Shown here piece by piece: positions 1-9,116 of a DNA stretch of 64,000 nucleotides. A program made the translations under genes and the position numbers. Position 1 is the first letter of the stretch, and each line of letters opens with the position of its first letter. Origin of the DNA: Alloacidobacterium dinghuense (GTDB lineage Bacteria; Acidobacteriota; Terriglobia; Terriglobales; Acidobacteriaceae). The notes below the pieces were generated by a model, which was not told where the DNA came from, made no database searches, and saw nothing but the letters and a program-made list of their open reading frames with translations. The stretch lies in assembly GCF_014274465.1 (NCBI RefSeq), contig NZ_CP060394.1:4278001-4342000 (forward strand), in the 5' to 3' direction.

Positions 1-833
1 GATATCGCGCCGTCTCGCGCAGCGTACGCGAGATTTTTGCACGCCACACCGATCTGATCGAGCCTCTGTCGCTCGACGAGGCCTATCTCGATGTGACCGA
101 AAACAAGAGCAACCTGTCGACAGCTACCCGCGTAGCGCGAACCATCCGGGAACAGATTCGCGAAGAGTTGCATCTGACCGCTTCTGCGGGCGTTGCCCCC
201 AACAAGTTTCTGGCAAAGATTGCGTCCGATTGGCGCAAGCCCGATGGTCTTTTCGTAATCCAGCCCGAAGATATCGACACCTTTCTGCCGCCGCTGCCTG
301 TCGGCCGCATTCCAGGCGTGGGAAAGGTCACTGAAAGGAGGTTGGAGGAAATCGGCATTAGGACCGTGGGAGACCTGCGCAGTCTGGAGTTGGCAGTTCT
401 TGAGAGCCGTTTTGGGCGCTATGGAATCCGGCTGCACGAGCTTGGCCGCGGCATAGACCACAGCCCGGTTGTTCCTGACAGGCCAACGAAGTCCATCTCC
501 GCGGAGGATACTTTCGAGCATGACGTACTGTTAGAGCATACAGAGCCGATGATCCGCCGACTCGCTGAGAAGGTCTGGATGGCTACCAGCAAAGAGTCTC
601 GCATCGCACATACAGTGGTTCTCAAGCTGAAAACAACGGAATTTAACATTCTGACCCGCAGCCATACACCGGCTTCTCCTCCGTCTTCTTGTGAAGAGTT
701 AACAGAAATTGCGTTGTCGCTGAGAGGACGAGTGGAGCTGGGACCGGAGCGACGTTTCCGCCTTGTCGGCGTGGGCCTGAGTAATTTCTGCGACCACAGA
801 GAAACTCCTGCGCAGCCAGTGCTCTTCGAATAA
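1..833 (+). CDS. dinB: DNA polymerase IV (Y-family), 5'-partial
   Basis: Error-prone translesion DNA polymerase. The reading frame is open from base 3 at the window edge, so the N-terminal catalytic part is missing. The visible protein begins just before the Y-family active-site motif SLDEAYLDVT, which carries the metal-binding Asp and Glu. A thumb with a helix-hairpin-helix (PVGRIPGVGKVTERRLEEIG) and a little-finger domain follow, ending near LVGVGLSNF. A GTG at 93 could look like a start, but the homologous frame continues upstream of it, so it is internal. The gene ends 47 bp before the Fpg-like gene on the same strand, so the two may form a repair pair. The promoter and any LexA box lie outside the window. 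Confidence 0.95.
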   Translation, partial: YRAVSRSVREIFARHTDLIEPLSLDEAYLDVTENKSNLSTATRVARTIREQIREELHLTASAGVAPNKFLAKIASDWRKPDGLFVIQPEDIDTFLPPLPVGRIPGVGKVTERRLEEIGIRTVGDLRSLELAVLESRFGRYGIRLHELGRGIDHSPVVPDRPTKSISAEDTFEHDVLLEHTEPMIRRLAEKVWMATSKESRIAHTVVLKLKTTEFNILTRSHTPASPPSSCEELTEIALSLRGRVELGPERRFRLVGVGLSNFCDHRETPAQPVLFE

Positions 834-880
834 CTTCAACCGGGTTGCATAATCACGAGCCTCCGTGCAATCTGATAGCC

Positions 881-1780
881 ATGCCGGAGTTGCCCGACAT
901 AGCCGCCTACATCAGCGCACTGGAATCTCGCATCGCCGGACAGCCGCTTGAGCATGTCCGAATCAACAGCGCCTTTCTACTGCGTACGGCACGGCCGCCC
1001 ATTTCCGATGTTGAAGGCCATGTCGTGGCAGAGTTACGCCGTATCGGCAAGCGCATTGCCATGAAATTCGACAATGATTTGTGGCTCGTGTTCCACCTGA
1101 TGATTGCCGGCCGACTGCACTGGAAAGCAGCAGGCGCGAAACTGGCCGGGCGGAATAGTCTGGCAGCGTTTGATTTTCCCAATGGTTCCCTGGTGCTGAC
1201 TGAAGCGGGCACAAAGCGACGAGCATCCTTGCACGTCTTTGCGAATGAAGAGGAATTGCGTTCGGTCGATCCTGGAGGTATTGAAATTTTCTCAAGCAAT
1301 CTCGATTCGTTCCGCATAGCGCTCACCGCGGAGAACCGCACCCTCAAACGCGCTCTTACTGATCCGCGTATCCTCAGCGGGATCGGCAACGCCTATTCCG
1401 ACGAGATTCTGTATGCGGCGCAGTTGTCACCCATTACTCTCACGCACAAGCTGCAACCTCAGGAATGGGAGCTGCTGTTCACAGCTACCCGCAATACTTT
1501 GCAACTCTGGATAGACCGGCTCAGCAATGAGGCGAAGTCTGGATTTCCGGAAAAGGTCACAGCATTTCGCAAGGACATGGCAGTGCACGGACGCTATGGA
1601 GAACCATGCCCGCGATGCGGCCAAAAAATTCAGCGCATTCGTTATGCCGATAACGAAACAAATTATTGCGCAAATTGCCAGACCGGCGGAAAGGTCCTCG
1701 CTGATCGTAGCTTGTCGCGTCTGCTGGGATCGGATTGGCCGCGTACACTGGACGAGTTGGAAGCGCTCAAGCGACGCTGA
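881..1780 (+). CDS. Fpg/Nei-family DNA glycosylase (MPELPDI subgroup)
   Basis: Probable base-excision repair glycosylase/AP lyase of 299 aa. The start at 881 is chosen because the family requires Pro2-Glu3 at the mature N-terminus (MPELPDI); an upstream TTG at 845 would destroy this. The GK motif after the first strand (RRIGKRIAMKF), the helix-two-turn-helix (LSGIGNAYSDEIL) and a C-terminal zinc finger (CPRC...CANC, C-x2-C-x16-C-x2-C) are all present. The finger Arg that contacts DNA in classical Fpg (QRATFYC) is replaced by Asn (DNETNYC), and the Met of the HLGMSG intercalation motif is shifted or replaced (HLMIAG). There is an extra tail of about 30 residues after the finger. From memory, this pattern belongs to a widespread Fpg-like subgroup, so the substrate may not be 8-oxoG. 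Confidence 0.9.
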   Translation: MPELPDIAAYISALESRIAGQPLEHVRINSAFLLRTARPPISDVEGHVVAELRRIGKRIAMKFDNDLWLVFHLMIAGRLHWKAAGAKLAGRNSLAAFDFPNGSLVLTEAGTKRRASLHVFANEEELRSVDPGGIEIFSSNLDSFRIALTAENRTLKRALTDPRILSGIGNAYSDEILYAAQLSPITLTHKLQPQEWELLFTATRNTLQLWIDRLSNEAKSGFPEKVTAFRKDMAVHGRYGEPCPRCGQKIQRIRYADNETNYCANCQTGGKVLADRSLSRLLGSDWPRTLDELEALKRR

Positions 1781-1806
1781 TCGTTTTCGGTCTTAGATGC
1801 TGCATG

Positions 1807-2220
1807 CTACCTCGTGACGGCGGGAGGCGTACGCATTCGCTCTTTCAAACTCTTTGCGAGCTTCTCAATCGCTTCGGCCTTTTTGGTGACAGCGATGGAT
1901 AAAGTATTCTTGTTGCTCTTATCTACCTCGGCCTTTAGTTCCTGGGCAAGCTGATATAGCTTCTGCGAGTCCGCGGCAAATTGAGCCTGGCGCGCATCTT
2001 CCGGTGATGTCGCATGGTCTGTGGCTGGCTTCGAGTCAGAGGAGTCGTTGGCTTTCTCATCCGGAGTCGTTGCCTGTTGCGAAGATGCAGGTTCGGACTG
2101 GCTACTCTGTTGCGCTTCTTGCTGCGCATGTGATGTTAGCAAGATTGTCGAAGGAGCCAGCAGAAGCAATGCGGCGATTGCACTGCCTAATCGCTTTATC
2201 ATTGCATTTCTGCTTCGCAC
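1807..2220 (-). CDS. Small secreted hypothetical protein
   Basis: A 137-aa protein with a signal peptide (MIKRLGSAIAALLLLAPSTI...HAQ), a Ser/Gln/Asp-rich low-complexity linker at about residues 35-75, and a charged helical C-terminus at about residues 80-130 that looks like a coiled coil (SQKLYQLAQELKAEVDKSNK). The start is a GTG at 2220 preceded by GGAGG at 8-nt spacing; an ATG at 2202 would also keep the signal peptide. It lies downstream of the CRTAC1 gene on the same strand, 131 bp away, and converges with the glycosylase gene. No catalytic motif was recognised. It resembles short periplasmic hypothetical proteins common in Acidobacteriota, and its function is unknown. Confidence 0.75.
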   Translation of the reverse strand: MRSRNAMIKRLGSAIAALLLLAPSTILLTSHAQQEAQQSSQSEPASSQQATTPDEKANDSSDSKPATDHATSPEDARQAQFAADSQKLYQLAQELKAEVDKSNKNTLSIAVTKKAEAIEKLAKSLKERMRTPPAVTR

Positions 2221-2351
2221 CTCATGGCCCTCCTACTTGCCGCAAAACGCAACTACTGCGCTTTCGATATTGTGGCATTTCTTCGCGAATATTACAGCCG
2301 AGATACAGTCCAATCTATTGTGAACTAGAAAACCATGCTGGAGACATTGGA

Positions 2352-4154
2352 TTAAGGGTGAGGTGCGAAAGAAAGTGGCCTCGCCGCCGGTTGGGAGTTC
2401 ACGACTCCATGCCCCTCTTGCACCGTATAAAAGCGGTTGACTGGTAATTGCGTGAGCACGTCTTTTGCTCCCGATGGCCAGAATATCTCGACTCGATCGA
2501 TGCTCTCGTGCTTGCCCAGACCAAAGTGCAGACGCAAATCATTCTGAGACAAGTAGCTGCCTCCGCTGCGCACTTCATCTTCCTCGACAAGTTCGCCAGC
2601 CGTGACGCGCACGCGCGCATTCAGTGCAAGACGGTTGCTTTTTGTCCCCTGCAGGGCAAGACTGACCCAGTGATTCTGCGGACCGCCGTCAGGCCGAAGA
2701 ATCATCGGTTCACCTTCAAGGTTTTCAACTACGAGTTCGATATGCCCATCATTGAAAAGATCGCCCACCGCAAGCCCTCGACTCACTTGCGGAATCTGAA
2801 TCGCTGCGCCTGCCTCCTGGCTTATGTTCTTGAAAGTGCCGTTGCGCTGATTCAGAAACAGCAATTTTGGCTCGCGATATTTTGTGCCTATTCCAGCCGC
2901 GCCAACTTGGGGATAGACGTGGCCATTCACCATGAAGAAATCCGGCCAACCGTCGTTGTCCAAATCGAAAAATGCATCTCCCCATCCGACGTGTGGAGTC
3001 GTGCTCTGCGCAATTCCCGACGCGTAAGAAACATCCGTAAAGTTAAGATCGCCATCGTTGCGATAGAGAGCCGCGTACTCCTCGGAAAAGTGAGTGATTC
3101 CGATCGAGAAGCGCCCGGTGTGAAGATAGTCGCCAAGCGCTACTCCCATATTCGCCTGCTCGGCGCCATCTTGATTGACGGCCACTCCAGCCTGATAGGC
3201 CACGTTGGTGAAGTGGCCGTTCCCATCATTGCGATACAGATAATTGGGCTCGCCGTCGTTGGCGACAAAGAGATCGGGACGACCGTCACCATTTAGGTCA
3301 GACCACACTGCCGTGAGCCCAAAGAAACCTTGTGGGTCGTCCACTCCAGCTTGCTTTGAGACTTCACTGAAAGTGCCATCACCATTGTTGTGATAAAGAT
3401 TGTCACGAAATCCTTTCAGGCCTCTGGGGCCGCATTGCACGGGAACATTGTGATACTTGCAGGTTAGTCGCGAGCCGAATGTCGGCAGATCGTCGAGATG
3501 AAAGTCGACATAGTGCGCAACAAATAGATCTGCAAAACCGTCGCCGTCATAATCGCCAAACGCAGCTCCTGTGGCCCAGGCGGTGTCATTGCCTAAACCG
3601 GCCTGCTTGGTTACATCGGTGAAGGTGCCGTCACCGTTGTTTCGGTACAGCACTACGCCACCAAAGCACGTGACCAGCAAGTCAGGCAATCCATCATTGT
3701 TGTAGTCGCCGACTGCCACACCCATCGCCCAACACGGATAACCAACTCCGCTTTTGTCTGTCACGTCGGTAAAGGTACCATCGTGATTGTTGTGATAAAG
3801 CGCGCTCTTCGCCTTCTTGCCGGCGAGCGCCATCTCCACGCTCTGCGCATTCGTGAAGTAGATATCGGGATAGCCATCACCGTCATAGTCAATCAGCGCA
3901 ACGCCTCCACTCATAGACTCGACGACATACCGCGCCTCGGGCGTAGAGAGATGATTGAAGTGAATACCTGTTGCAGCCGTAATGTCGATGAGTTGAGGGA
4001 ATTCTGCATGAGTTGCGACGGATGTGGCAGCCGATTGATGTGAAGCCGATTGAGTCTGCTGCGGAAATATATAGAGACGCGGCGCCAACAACAGAGCCAG
4101 GAAAATGACCACTGCAGAAAAGCTTCCGTGCTTACTTCGGCAGATCAGCGTCAT
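2352..4154 (-). CDS. CRTAC1-type FG-GAP/VCBS repeat protein with ASPIC/UnbV C-terminus
   Basis: A 600-aa exported protein. After a signal sequence (about residues 10-32) come many FG-GAP/VCBS beta-propeller blades with Ca-binding D-x-D-x-DG loops (DYDGDGYPD, DYNNDGLPD, DLNGDGRPD, DLDNDGWPD) alternating with LYRNNGDGTFTDVT-type strands. The C-terminal 80-100 residues (NHWVSLALQG..., then RSGGSYLSQNDLRLHFGLG) match the ASPIC/UnbV module. Its start codon lies inside the last 23 nt of the TPR gene, so translation is probably coupled. CRTAC1 and TPR proteins often accompany Oar-type TonB receptors in Acidobacteriota. A surface glycan-binding or scaffold role is inferred, not shown. Confidence 0.92.
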   Translation of the reverse strand: MTLICRSKHGSFSAVVIFLALLLAPRLYIFPQQTQSASHQSAATSVATHAEFPQLIDITAATGIHFNHLSTPEARYVVESMSGGVALIDYDGDGYPDIYFTNAQSVEMALAGKKAKSALYHNNHDGTFTDVTDKSGVGYPCWAMGVAVGDYNNDGLPDLLVTCFGGVVLYRNNGDGTFTDVTKQAGLGNDTAWATGAAFGDYDGDGFADLFVAHYVDFHLDDLPTFGSRLTCKYHNVPVQCGPRGLKGFRDNLYHNNGDGTFSEVSKQAGVDDPQGFFGLTAVWSDLNGDGRPDLFVANDGEPNYLYRNDGNGHFTNVAYQAGVAVNQDGAEQANMGVALGDYLHTGRFSIGITHFSEEYAALYRNDGDLNFTDVSYASGIAQSTTPHVGWGDAFFDLDNDGWPDFFMVNGHVYPQVGAAGIGTKYREPKLLFLNQRNGTFKNISQEAGAAIQIPQVSRGLAVGDLFNDGHIELVVENLEGEPMILRPDGGPQNHWVSLALQGTKSNRLALNARVRVTAGELVEEDEVRSGGSYLSQNDLRLHFGLGKHESIDRVEIFWPSGAKDVLTQLPVNRFYTVQEGHGVVNSQPAARPLSFAPHP

Positions 4155-5328
4155 CGGAGTTTTTCTGGCCTGACTCGACTCGCATGTCGTGAAAAACTTT
4201 TTGCAGTTTGTCTTTCATCTCTTTGTATTTTTTGTATTCGGCTATCTCTTTGTCGGCCTCTTCAGTTTTTCCTTGGCGGCGATAAAGCGTAGCGAGACGA
4301 TAGTGTGCGACCGAATTCGAAGGATCGATTTGAATTGCGCGCTCTAATAACTCTTGCGCCTTCTCACTCTGGTTCATCGTCACGAGAACCTTGGCGAGTT
4401 CAAGCGCTGCGTCCGCATCGTCTGGTTGCAACTGTAACGCTCGTGAGTAGTCGTCATAAGCCGCCTTGGAATCTCCGTGTTTGGCAGCGATCATTCCGAG
4501 CATCAATTGTGACTTCTCGTCGTTAGGGTTTGCCGCGAGAGCCGCCTTGAATTCTGTCTCCGCTTCTGCCTGCAGCTTTTCGTCGGTTGAATTGTAGAGA
4601 AGATTCCCAAGTTCGAAGTGCACCCCCGGAAGCTTCGGATCTATCTTGATGGCCTCGCGATAGTTGGCGATAGCAGGAGCTTCGTCCCCGTGCCTTGCCA
4701 GTTCACGCGCCATGACTTGATGCATCTGCGCGCTATTCGGAGCGGCAAGCGCAAGCGTAAGCATTGCCTTGTCTGCAAGATCGTTATAAAGCCGATACGA
4801 AATGTAAAGCAGAGATGTGTCGGTAGGCTGCGAGGCCAGCAGTGTGGATGCTACCGTAGCCGCCTTTTCAAGATCGCCCGTCGATGTGTAATTGTCGATC
4901 AGCGCACGCCCGACTTCGGTTTTGAATTTATCTTCCGTGAGATGGGGAAACACTGCTTCGAGGTCTTTTCGGCTTGATTCGCTATCACCTGATCGGCCTT
5001 CGGCCAGTCCCAACAGTCCCTGAATCTTCCATAGTTCGGGCCGTGTGCTGATCGCGGTACGCAGATGAGGAACTGCCCCCTGGTAGTCTCCACGAAAAAA
5101 GAGCAGCACGCCGAGATTCGCCTGAGTGTCCGTGTTTTGAGGGTCTAACGCAACAAGAGTCTGTAGCTCAGGAATCGCCAGGTCGGGCCGTTGTTCCTGC
5201 AGATATTGCCGTGCAAGCCGCTGATGCTGCTCGATTTCGGCTTGGTTGCTCGCTGCTGTTTGCCCGAGCAAGGCAAGAGAAGCCGATGGCAAGAAGAACA
5301 GTGCAAGCAACATGGATTTTAAAGACAT
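4132..5328 (-). CDS. Periplasmic TPR-repeat protein
   Basis: A 398-aa protein with a signal peptide (MSLKSMLLALFFLPSASLALLGQ) and about nine tetratricopeptide repeats showing the usual A/L/G/A/P pattern, for example DTQANLGVLLFFRGDYQGAVPH, GVHFELGNLLYNS and DADAALELAKVLVTMNQSEKA. The C-terminus is a charged helix (EEADKEIAEYKKYKEMKDKLQK). It sits 96 bp downstream of the TonB receptor and overlaps the CRTAC1 gene by 23 nt, so it is probably the middle gene of a three-gene unit. The likely role is a protein-interaction scaffold on the periplasmic side of the receptor. The substrate cannot be read from the sequence. Confidence 0.9.
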   Translation of the reverse strand: MSLKSMLLALFFLPSASLALLGQTAASNQAEIEQHQRLARQYLQEQRPDLAIPELQTLVALDPQNTDTQANLGVLLFFRGDYQGAVPHLRTAISTRPELWKIQGLLGLAEGRSGDSESSRKDLEAVFPHLTEDKFKTEVGRALIDNYTSTGDLEKAATVASTLLASQPTDTSLLYISYRLYNDLADKAMLTLALAAPNSAQMHQVMARELARHGDEAPAIANYREAIKIDPKLPGVHFELGNLLYNSTDEKLQAEAETEFKAALAANPNDEKSQLMLGMIAAKHGDSKAAYDDYSRALQLQPDDADAALELAKVLVTMNQSEKAQELLERAIQIDPSNSVAHYRLATLYRRQGKTEEADKEIAEYKKYKEMKDKLQKVFHDMRVESGQKNSDDADLPK

Positions 5329-5424
5329 GACATTCCATCATACCGAGCCATTGCCGTCGGTACATGCAGATACGAAAAGGACGGCGTGGTAAGCGCCGTC
5401 CTTTCCGGTTGTAAAGAGTAAAGG

Positions 5425-8400
5425 TTAGAAGAAGATACGTCCGTAGAGTTGCATGGTGCGGCCGTAGACCGTGAGGCCGGTAATCGTGCCTTCGTTTCCG
5501 CTGTTGATCGTCGCATTGGGCGTAGCAAAACTGGGATGATTGATCACGTTGTTTGCCGACGCGCGAATCTCGACGCCCATACTCTCCCAGGGAATATGGA
5601 AGGTCTTACCAAGTGCAGCATTGAACAGGAAGAAGCTCGGGCCGTACATGTTATTTCTTTGCGTGTTGCCGAATGTGGCAGCAGCCGGCTGCACGTACGA
5701 AGCAGTATTGAACCAATGATTGAGGTCCTGGTGAGTAGAGATTGGACTTCCAACCTGGTTTGGATACTGCTGGCTGTTACCTGCCAGCGAGAAAGAATTG
5801 TCCGTAGACATGTTCACGGTAAACGGACTGCCGGAAGTCAGGACGAAGGTTGGCGAAACCTGCCATCCTCCAACCAACGCATCCAGGAGCGCGCTATGGT
5901 TCAGGAATTGGCGCCCTCTACCAATTGGCAGATCATAGAGTATCGCCGTCTTGAAGGAATTGCGGACATCGAAGTTCGATGCGCCATAGTTCGCATCAGG
6001 ATTGTAGGACCTCTGATAATAGAGATTCCCCGCGCTGCTGCCCCAACCGGAGGAGTCAATGGTATCCAGCATGTGCGACCACACATAGCTTGCTTGGAAA
6101 TCGAGACCCCGTGTGAGACGCTGCTGAACTGTGGTCTGCAGCGAGTTGTAGTTTGAGCGGGCGTTGTTCGTTCCACCCGCTCCAGAACCACTGTTAATTC
6201 CCAGGAACAATGGATAGGGCCGTAAGCCCTGATCGTTTGGTCCCAGGCTGGCTTCAGGCACCTGATTGATGTCCACCGGGAAGAGCAGATTATGACCGTG
6301 GCTGCCGACATAGGCCACCGTCGCGACCATCGTGGAAGTCAATTCTTGCTGTATCTCAACGTTCCACTCCAGGATCTTTGGGACCGGTGTGTGATATTGC
6401 TGATACGCAGGAGGGGCCGTGTTATTGTAGGCGTCCGGAGTCGTCGGGGAAGTAAGATAAGCCGAATTCACGCTTTTCCCAGACGGTTGATAGGCTGTGC
6501 TTCCATTCGAGGAGAGAAGCACGACTGGGTAGGTGCCGGTTGTACTATCCGAAAGATTGCCGTTGGACCCAAAGGCTCCTCCCATGCCCGCGCCATAGGT
6601 ATCGTCGCTCCAGGTATAGCCATACAGTCCGATACCGCCTCGAAGCACAGTCTTGGGTCTATAGGAGTAGGAGAATCCGAAACGAGGCAGAAAGGTGCCC
6701 CAACTCGGCGCCTGCAGGCTGTCACGTCCGTTCGCCTTCGTTGTGCCATACCACATGGCACCCAGTGAGTTGTTCGCGGGATTGATAACCCTTGGGTCGA
6801 AGGAGGCCATGTTGCCCTTCACTTCGTGCCAGCCGGTCATGCCCTGCCAGCGCAGGCCTGCATTGATCGTCAGGTTCGGACGCAGCTTGATATCGTCCTG
6901 GACAAAGATCTGCGGGCTCTTCAGTCGGCCGCCCCATTCCGGCGTCACTTTTGCATTCCAGTAGTTGGTTTGGCCCAGCAGGAAGTCTGCAAAACCCATG
7001 CCGGTCGTCGTATCTCCGTTGGTGGAGTTTGTATACACGCCGGTATAGCCCATCTGACCTCCATTGGTGTTGCCCCATGCGGTGGAGTCCGCTCGATTGA
7101 TCAGGAACTCGCCTCCGAAGTGCAGCACGTGCCGGCCACGGATCATCGTGACCACATCCGAAGGATCGAACACGAATTCCTTGTACACAGAATTCGTGTT
7201 CGGTTGTAATTCATAGAAATTGCCGTTTCCTGAAATCTGGATGTCCGGGAAAATATCGGCCTTGGCGAACTGCCAGCCCAGCTTGGCGGGAAAGCCCTGG
7301 TTGAGGGAGTACGGTTCGAAGAAGTTCAGCTGGTCTGTGAAACCCATGCGGGCTTCATTGATAAGGTTTGGGCTGATCGTCCACACCCAGGAGACCTGCG
7401 CATTGTCGCGGCTGACGTCACCACTTTGGCAGTTAATGGGGCAGATTCCCTGATTGTGATACTGGGCCGGGTTATCGCTGTTCGTCTCGGAAATAATAAT
7501 GTGGTTGTTCGGATTGATCTGCCAATCGAGCCGTCCGAAATACTTTGTGAATGGGTTTGAACTGGGTACGTTATAGAAGAAGTTGTTGGTGATGCCCGAG
7601 CCTGTATTTGGCGCCGGATAGTACTTCGAAATAGCAGCCGCGACCGGATCAATCATGTTCGCGGGAATCTTATTGCCGTTGTGGTATTCGTCTGCGAAGG
7701 ATGTGCGATGGGCAACGCCTTTCGCGTCGACCGTCTGCGTCGTCGGATCGTAGATGGTGGGAAAGCCCGTGAAGTCGCCACTGAGCAGTGCTGCCGTTGG
7801 CACATTCTCAAATCCGGTGTTCGCGCTTCCAGGATTAATCGTCTTGTCGTAGTTGAAGTAGAAGAATATCTTGTCCTTCAGGATTGGACCGCCAACCGAG
7901 AAGCCGAAATTGTTGTAACGGACGAGCCCAACCGTGGTCTTCGCGCCGAAAGCATAATTGGCGGCATTCAACGCATTGTTCTGGAAAAACTCATAGCCCG
8001 CACCGTGGAACCGGTTCGTGCCGCCTTTACTGATCTGGTTGAAGGTCGCGCCACCGATACCGTACTGCGCCGAGAATGCCGACGTGTCGATCTTCACTTC
8101 AGCGACCGTCTCCAGCACCATCACGTCGGCGTTCTGGCTCATCGGGAGGGTGGTCGTCGCGCCATCCGCCAGCACGGTGTTATAGGGCAGGTTGCCGTTG
8201 ATCGACGCTGTCTGGCCTGTCCGGTAATTCACGCTCGAAGCGCCGGGAAGCAATTGCACGAAGTTCTGCCAGTCCGCGCCCACTTGCGGCAACTGAAGGA
8301 GCTGGGTCGACTCAAGCGTGTTTGTTTGCGCGCCGGTTTCAGTCTTCAAGAGCGGTACATCGGTCTTGACGACCACTTCCTGTGTTGCCGCACCTACAGC

Positions 8401-8724
8401 CAGCGACGCGTTGACGGCGACCGTCTCTACGCCAAGTGTGATGGGGCCGCGAACATAGGTCTGAAAACCCGCTGCTGTAACGGTGATCAGATAGTGGTCC
8501 GGAACGATGGAGCCCGTATCGTACAGGCCAGCGCCATCGGTTGTATAAACATGGGATATCCCTTTGTCGACGTCTTCGACCTTGACTGTAGCGCCCGGAA
8601 CAACAGCGCCTGTGGCGTCTGTCACGACACCGCGAATATCGCCTGAATTTGTGTTTTGCGCAAAGCCCGCTATGCCCGAAAGTGTCAAGGCAATGACGAG
8701 GCTGCTGCGAATCAACTTGCACAT
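5425..8724 (-). CDS. Oar-type TonB-dependent outer-membrane receptor with N-terminal carboxypeptidase-regulatory domain
   Basis: A 1099-aa outer-membrane transporter. The start at 8724 is preceded by AGGAGG with 6-nt spacing; the in-frame ATG at 8748 lacks this. It has a signal peptide (MCKLIRSSLVIALTLSGIAGFAQ), a CarboxypepD_reg-like beta-sandwich (about residues 27-110, GDIRGVVTDATGAVVPGATV), a plug (about 115-230) and a long barrel. The last residues, MQLYGRIFF, carry the terminal Phe typical of BAM substrates. It is divergent from the GH30 gene across a 392-bp region that holds a LacI-type operator, and it leads into the TPR and CRTAC1 genes. Family knowledge suggests oligosaccharide uptake, and the LacI and GH context supports this, but the ligand is unknown. 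Confidence 0.93.
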   Translation of the reverse strand: MCKLIRSSLVIALTLSGIAGFAQNTNSGDIRGVVTDATGAVVPGATVKVEDVDKGISHVYTTDGAGLYDTGSIVPDHYLITVTAAGFQTYVRGPITLGVETVAVNASLAVGAATQEVVVKTDVPLLKTETGAQTNTLESTQLLQLPQVGADWQNFVQLLPGASSVNYRTGQTASINGNLPYNTVLADGATTTLPMSQNADVMVLETVAEVKIDTSAFSAQYGIGGATFNQISKGGTNRFHGAGYEFFQNNALNAANYAFGAKTTVGLVRYNNFGFSVGGPILKDKIFFYFNYDKTINPGSANTGFENVPTAALLSGDFTGFPTIYDPTTQTVDAKGVAHRTSFADEYHNGNKIPANMIDPVAAAISKYYPAPNTGSGITNNFFYNVPSSNPFTKYFGRLDWQINPNNHIIISETNSDNPAQYHNQGICPINCQSGDVSRDNAQVSWVWTISPNLINEARMGFTDQLNFFEPYSLNQGFPAKLGWQFAKADIFPDIQISGNGNFYELQPNTNSVYKEFVFDPSDVVTMIRGRHVLHFGGEFLINRADSTAWGNTNGGQMGYTGVYTNSTNGDTTTGMGFADFLLGQTNYWNAKVTPEWGGRLKSPQIFVQDDIKLRPNLTINAGLRWQGMTGWHEVKGNMASFDPRVINPANNSLGAMWYGTTKANGRDSLQAPSWGTFLPRFGFSYSYRPKTVLRGGIGLYGYTWSDDTYGAGMGGAFGSNGNLSDSTTGTYPVVLLSSNGSTAYQPSGKSVNSAYLTSPTTPDAYNNTAPPAYQQYHTPVPKILEWNVEIQQELTSTMVATVAYVGSHGHNLLFPVDINQVPEASLGPNDQGLRPYPLFLGINSGSGAGGTNNARSNYNSLQTTVQQRLTRGLDFQASYVWSHMLDTIDSSGWGSSAGNLYYQRSYNPDANYGASNFDVRNSFKTAILYDLPIGRGRQFLNHSALLDALVGGWQVSPTFVLTSGSPFTVNMSTDNSFSLAGNSQQYPNQVGSPISTHQDLNHWFNTASYVQPAAATFGNTQRNNMYGPSFFLFNAALGKTFHIPWESMGVEIRASANNVINHPSFATPNATINSGNEGTITGLTVYGRTMQLYGRIFF

Positions 8725-8943
8725 ACTTGCCTCCTGAAAAAAGTCCATCTGCTTTTGCCTCGTCTCAGCTTCGCTGAAGACTAGGCGCTTCTGGGTAAAT
8801 ACTGAACCCCATTCTTATGCGACTTGCGATTCGCAACTGTTTCCGTTCGGTGAGGCAGGAGTGCAGTTGTCCTTACCTCTTTCCGGGCGGAGATGATTTG
8901 CCGCATTCAAAGCAACTGCCACGCTTCCTTTCACAAAGCAAAG

Positions 8944-8955
8944 ACAACCGTTTGT
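8944..8955. promoter_or_regulatory. Predicted LacI-family operator
   Basis: The sequence ACAACCGTTTGT is a 12-bp palindrome with a central CG, the hallmark of LacI/GalR operators. The same pattern, ACAANCGNTTGT, recurs at 17777-17788 in the other divergent promoter of this locus. Similarity extends into the flanks: AGACAACCGTTTGTTT here, against the reverse complement of AAACAAACGATTGTCT there. The probable binder is the LacI protein encoded at 13458-14534. Confidence 0.65.
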
Positions 8956-9011
8956 TTAAGGACGCAAGAAAGCTCCTAAAGTACGAAGCGTTGTCGATGA
9001 AAACAATTCGC

Positions 9012-9024
9012 AAATACGGTTGTC
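9012..9024. promoter_or_regulatory. Degenerate second operator-like site
   Basis: AAATACGGTTGTC matches the reverse complement of the 8944-8955 site at 11 of 13 aligned positions, and its right half (CGGTTGTC) is intact. It lies 68 bp from the strong site, centre to centre, so it could be a weaker auxiliary operator for looping. Without a motif score this is tentative. Confidence 0.3.
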
Positions 9025-9116
9025 AAGCGAATTCTTCTCCGTGTCACTCCTAGACAAACCTTTGCCTTAGTACTTCAGATATGCGAGGATGGGTCGTCTC
9101 AGCCGATTGAAGCATC

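Larger units (their letters stand above)
8725..9116. other. Divergent intergenic control region (TonB receptor / GH30)
   Basis: This 392-bp region has no convincing gene. A 78-codon frame at 8817-9053 has no ribosome-binding site and no recognisable composition. It contains one perfect LacI-type palindrome (8944-8955) and two degenerate look-alikes at 9012-9024 and 9052-9065. Promoters for both divergent genes must lie here, but no -35/-10 pair stands out. Confidence 0.7.

Noticed and set aside
8982-8995. ACGAAGCGTTGTC as a further operator copy
   Set aside because: The half-site spacing is off by one base relative to the palindrome.
8817-9053. 78-codon frame in the divergent control region
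   Set aside because: It covers the operator sites and has no coding character.
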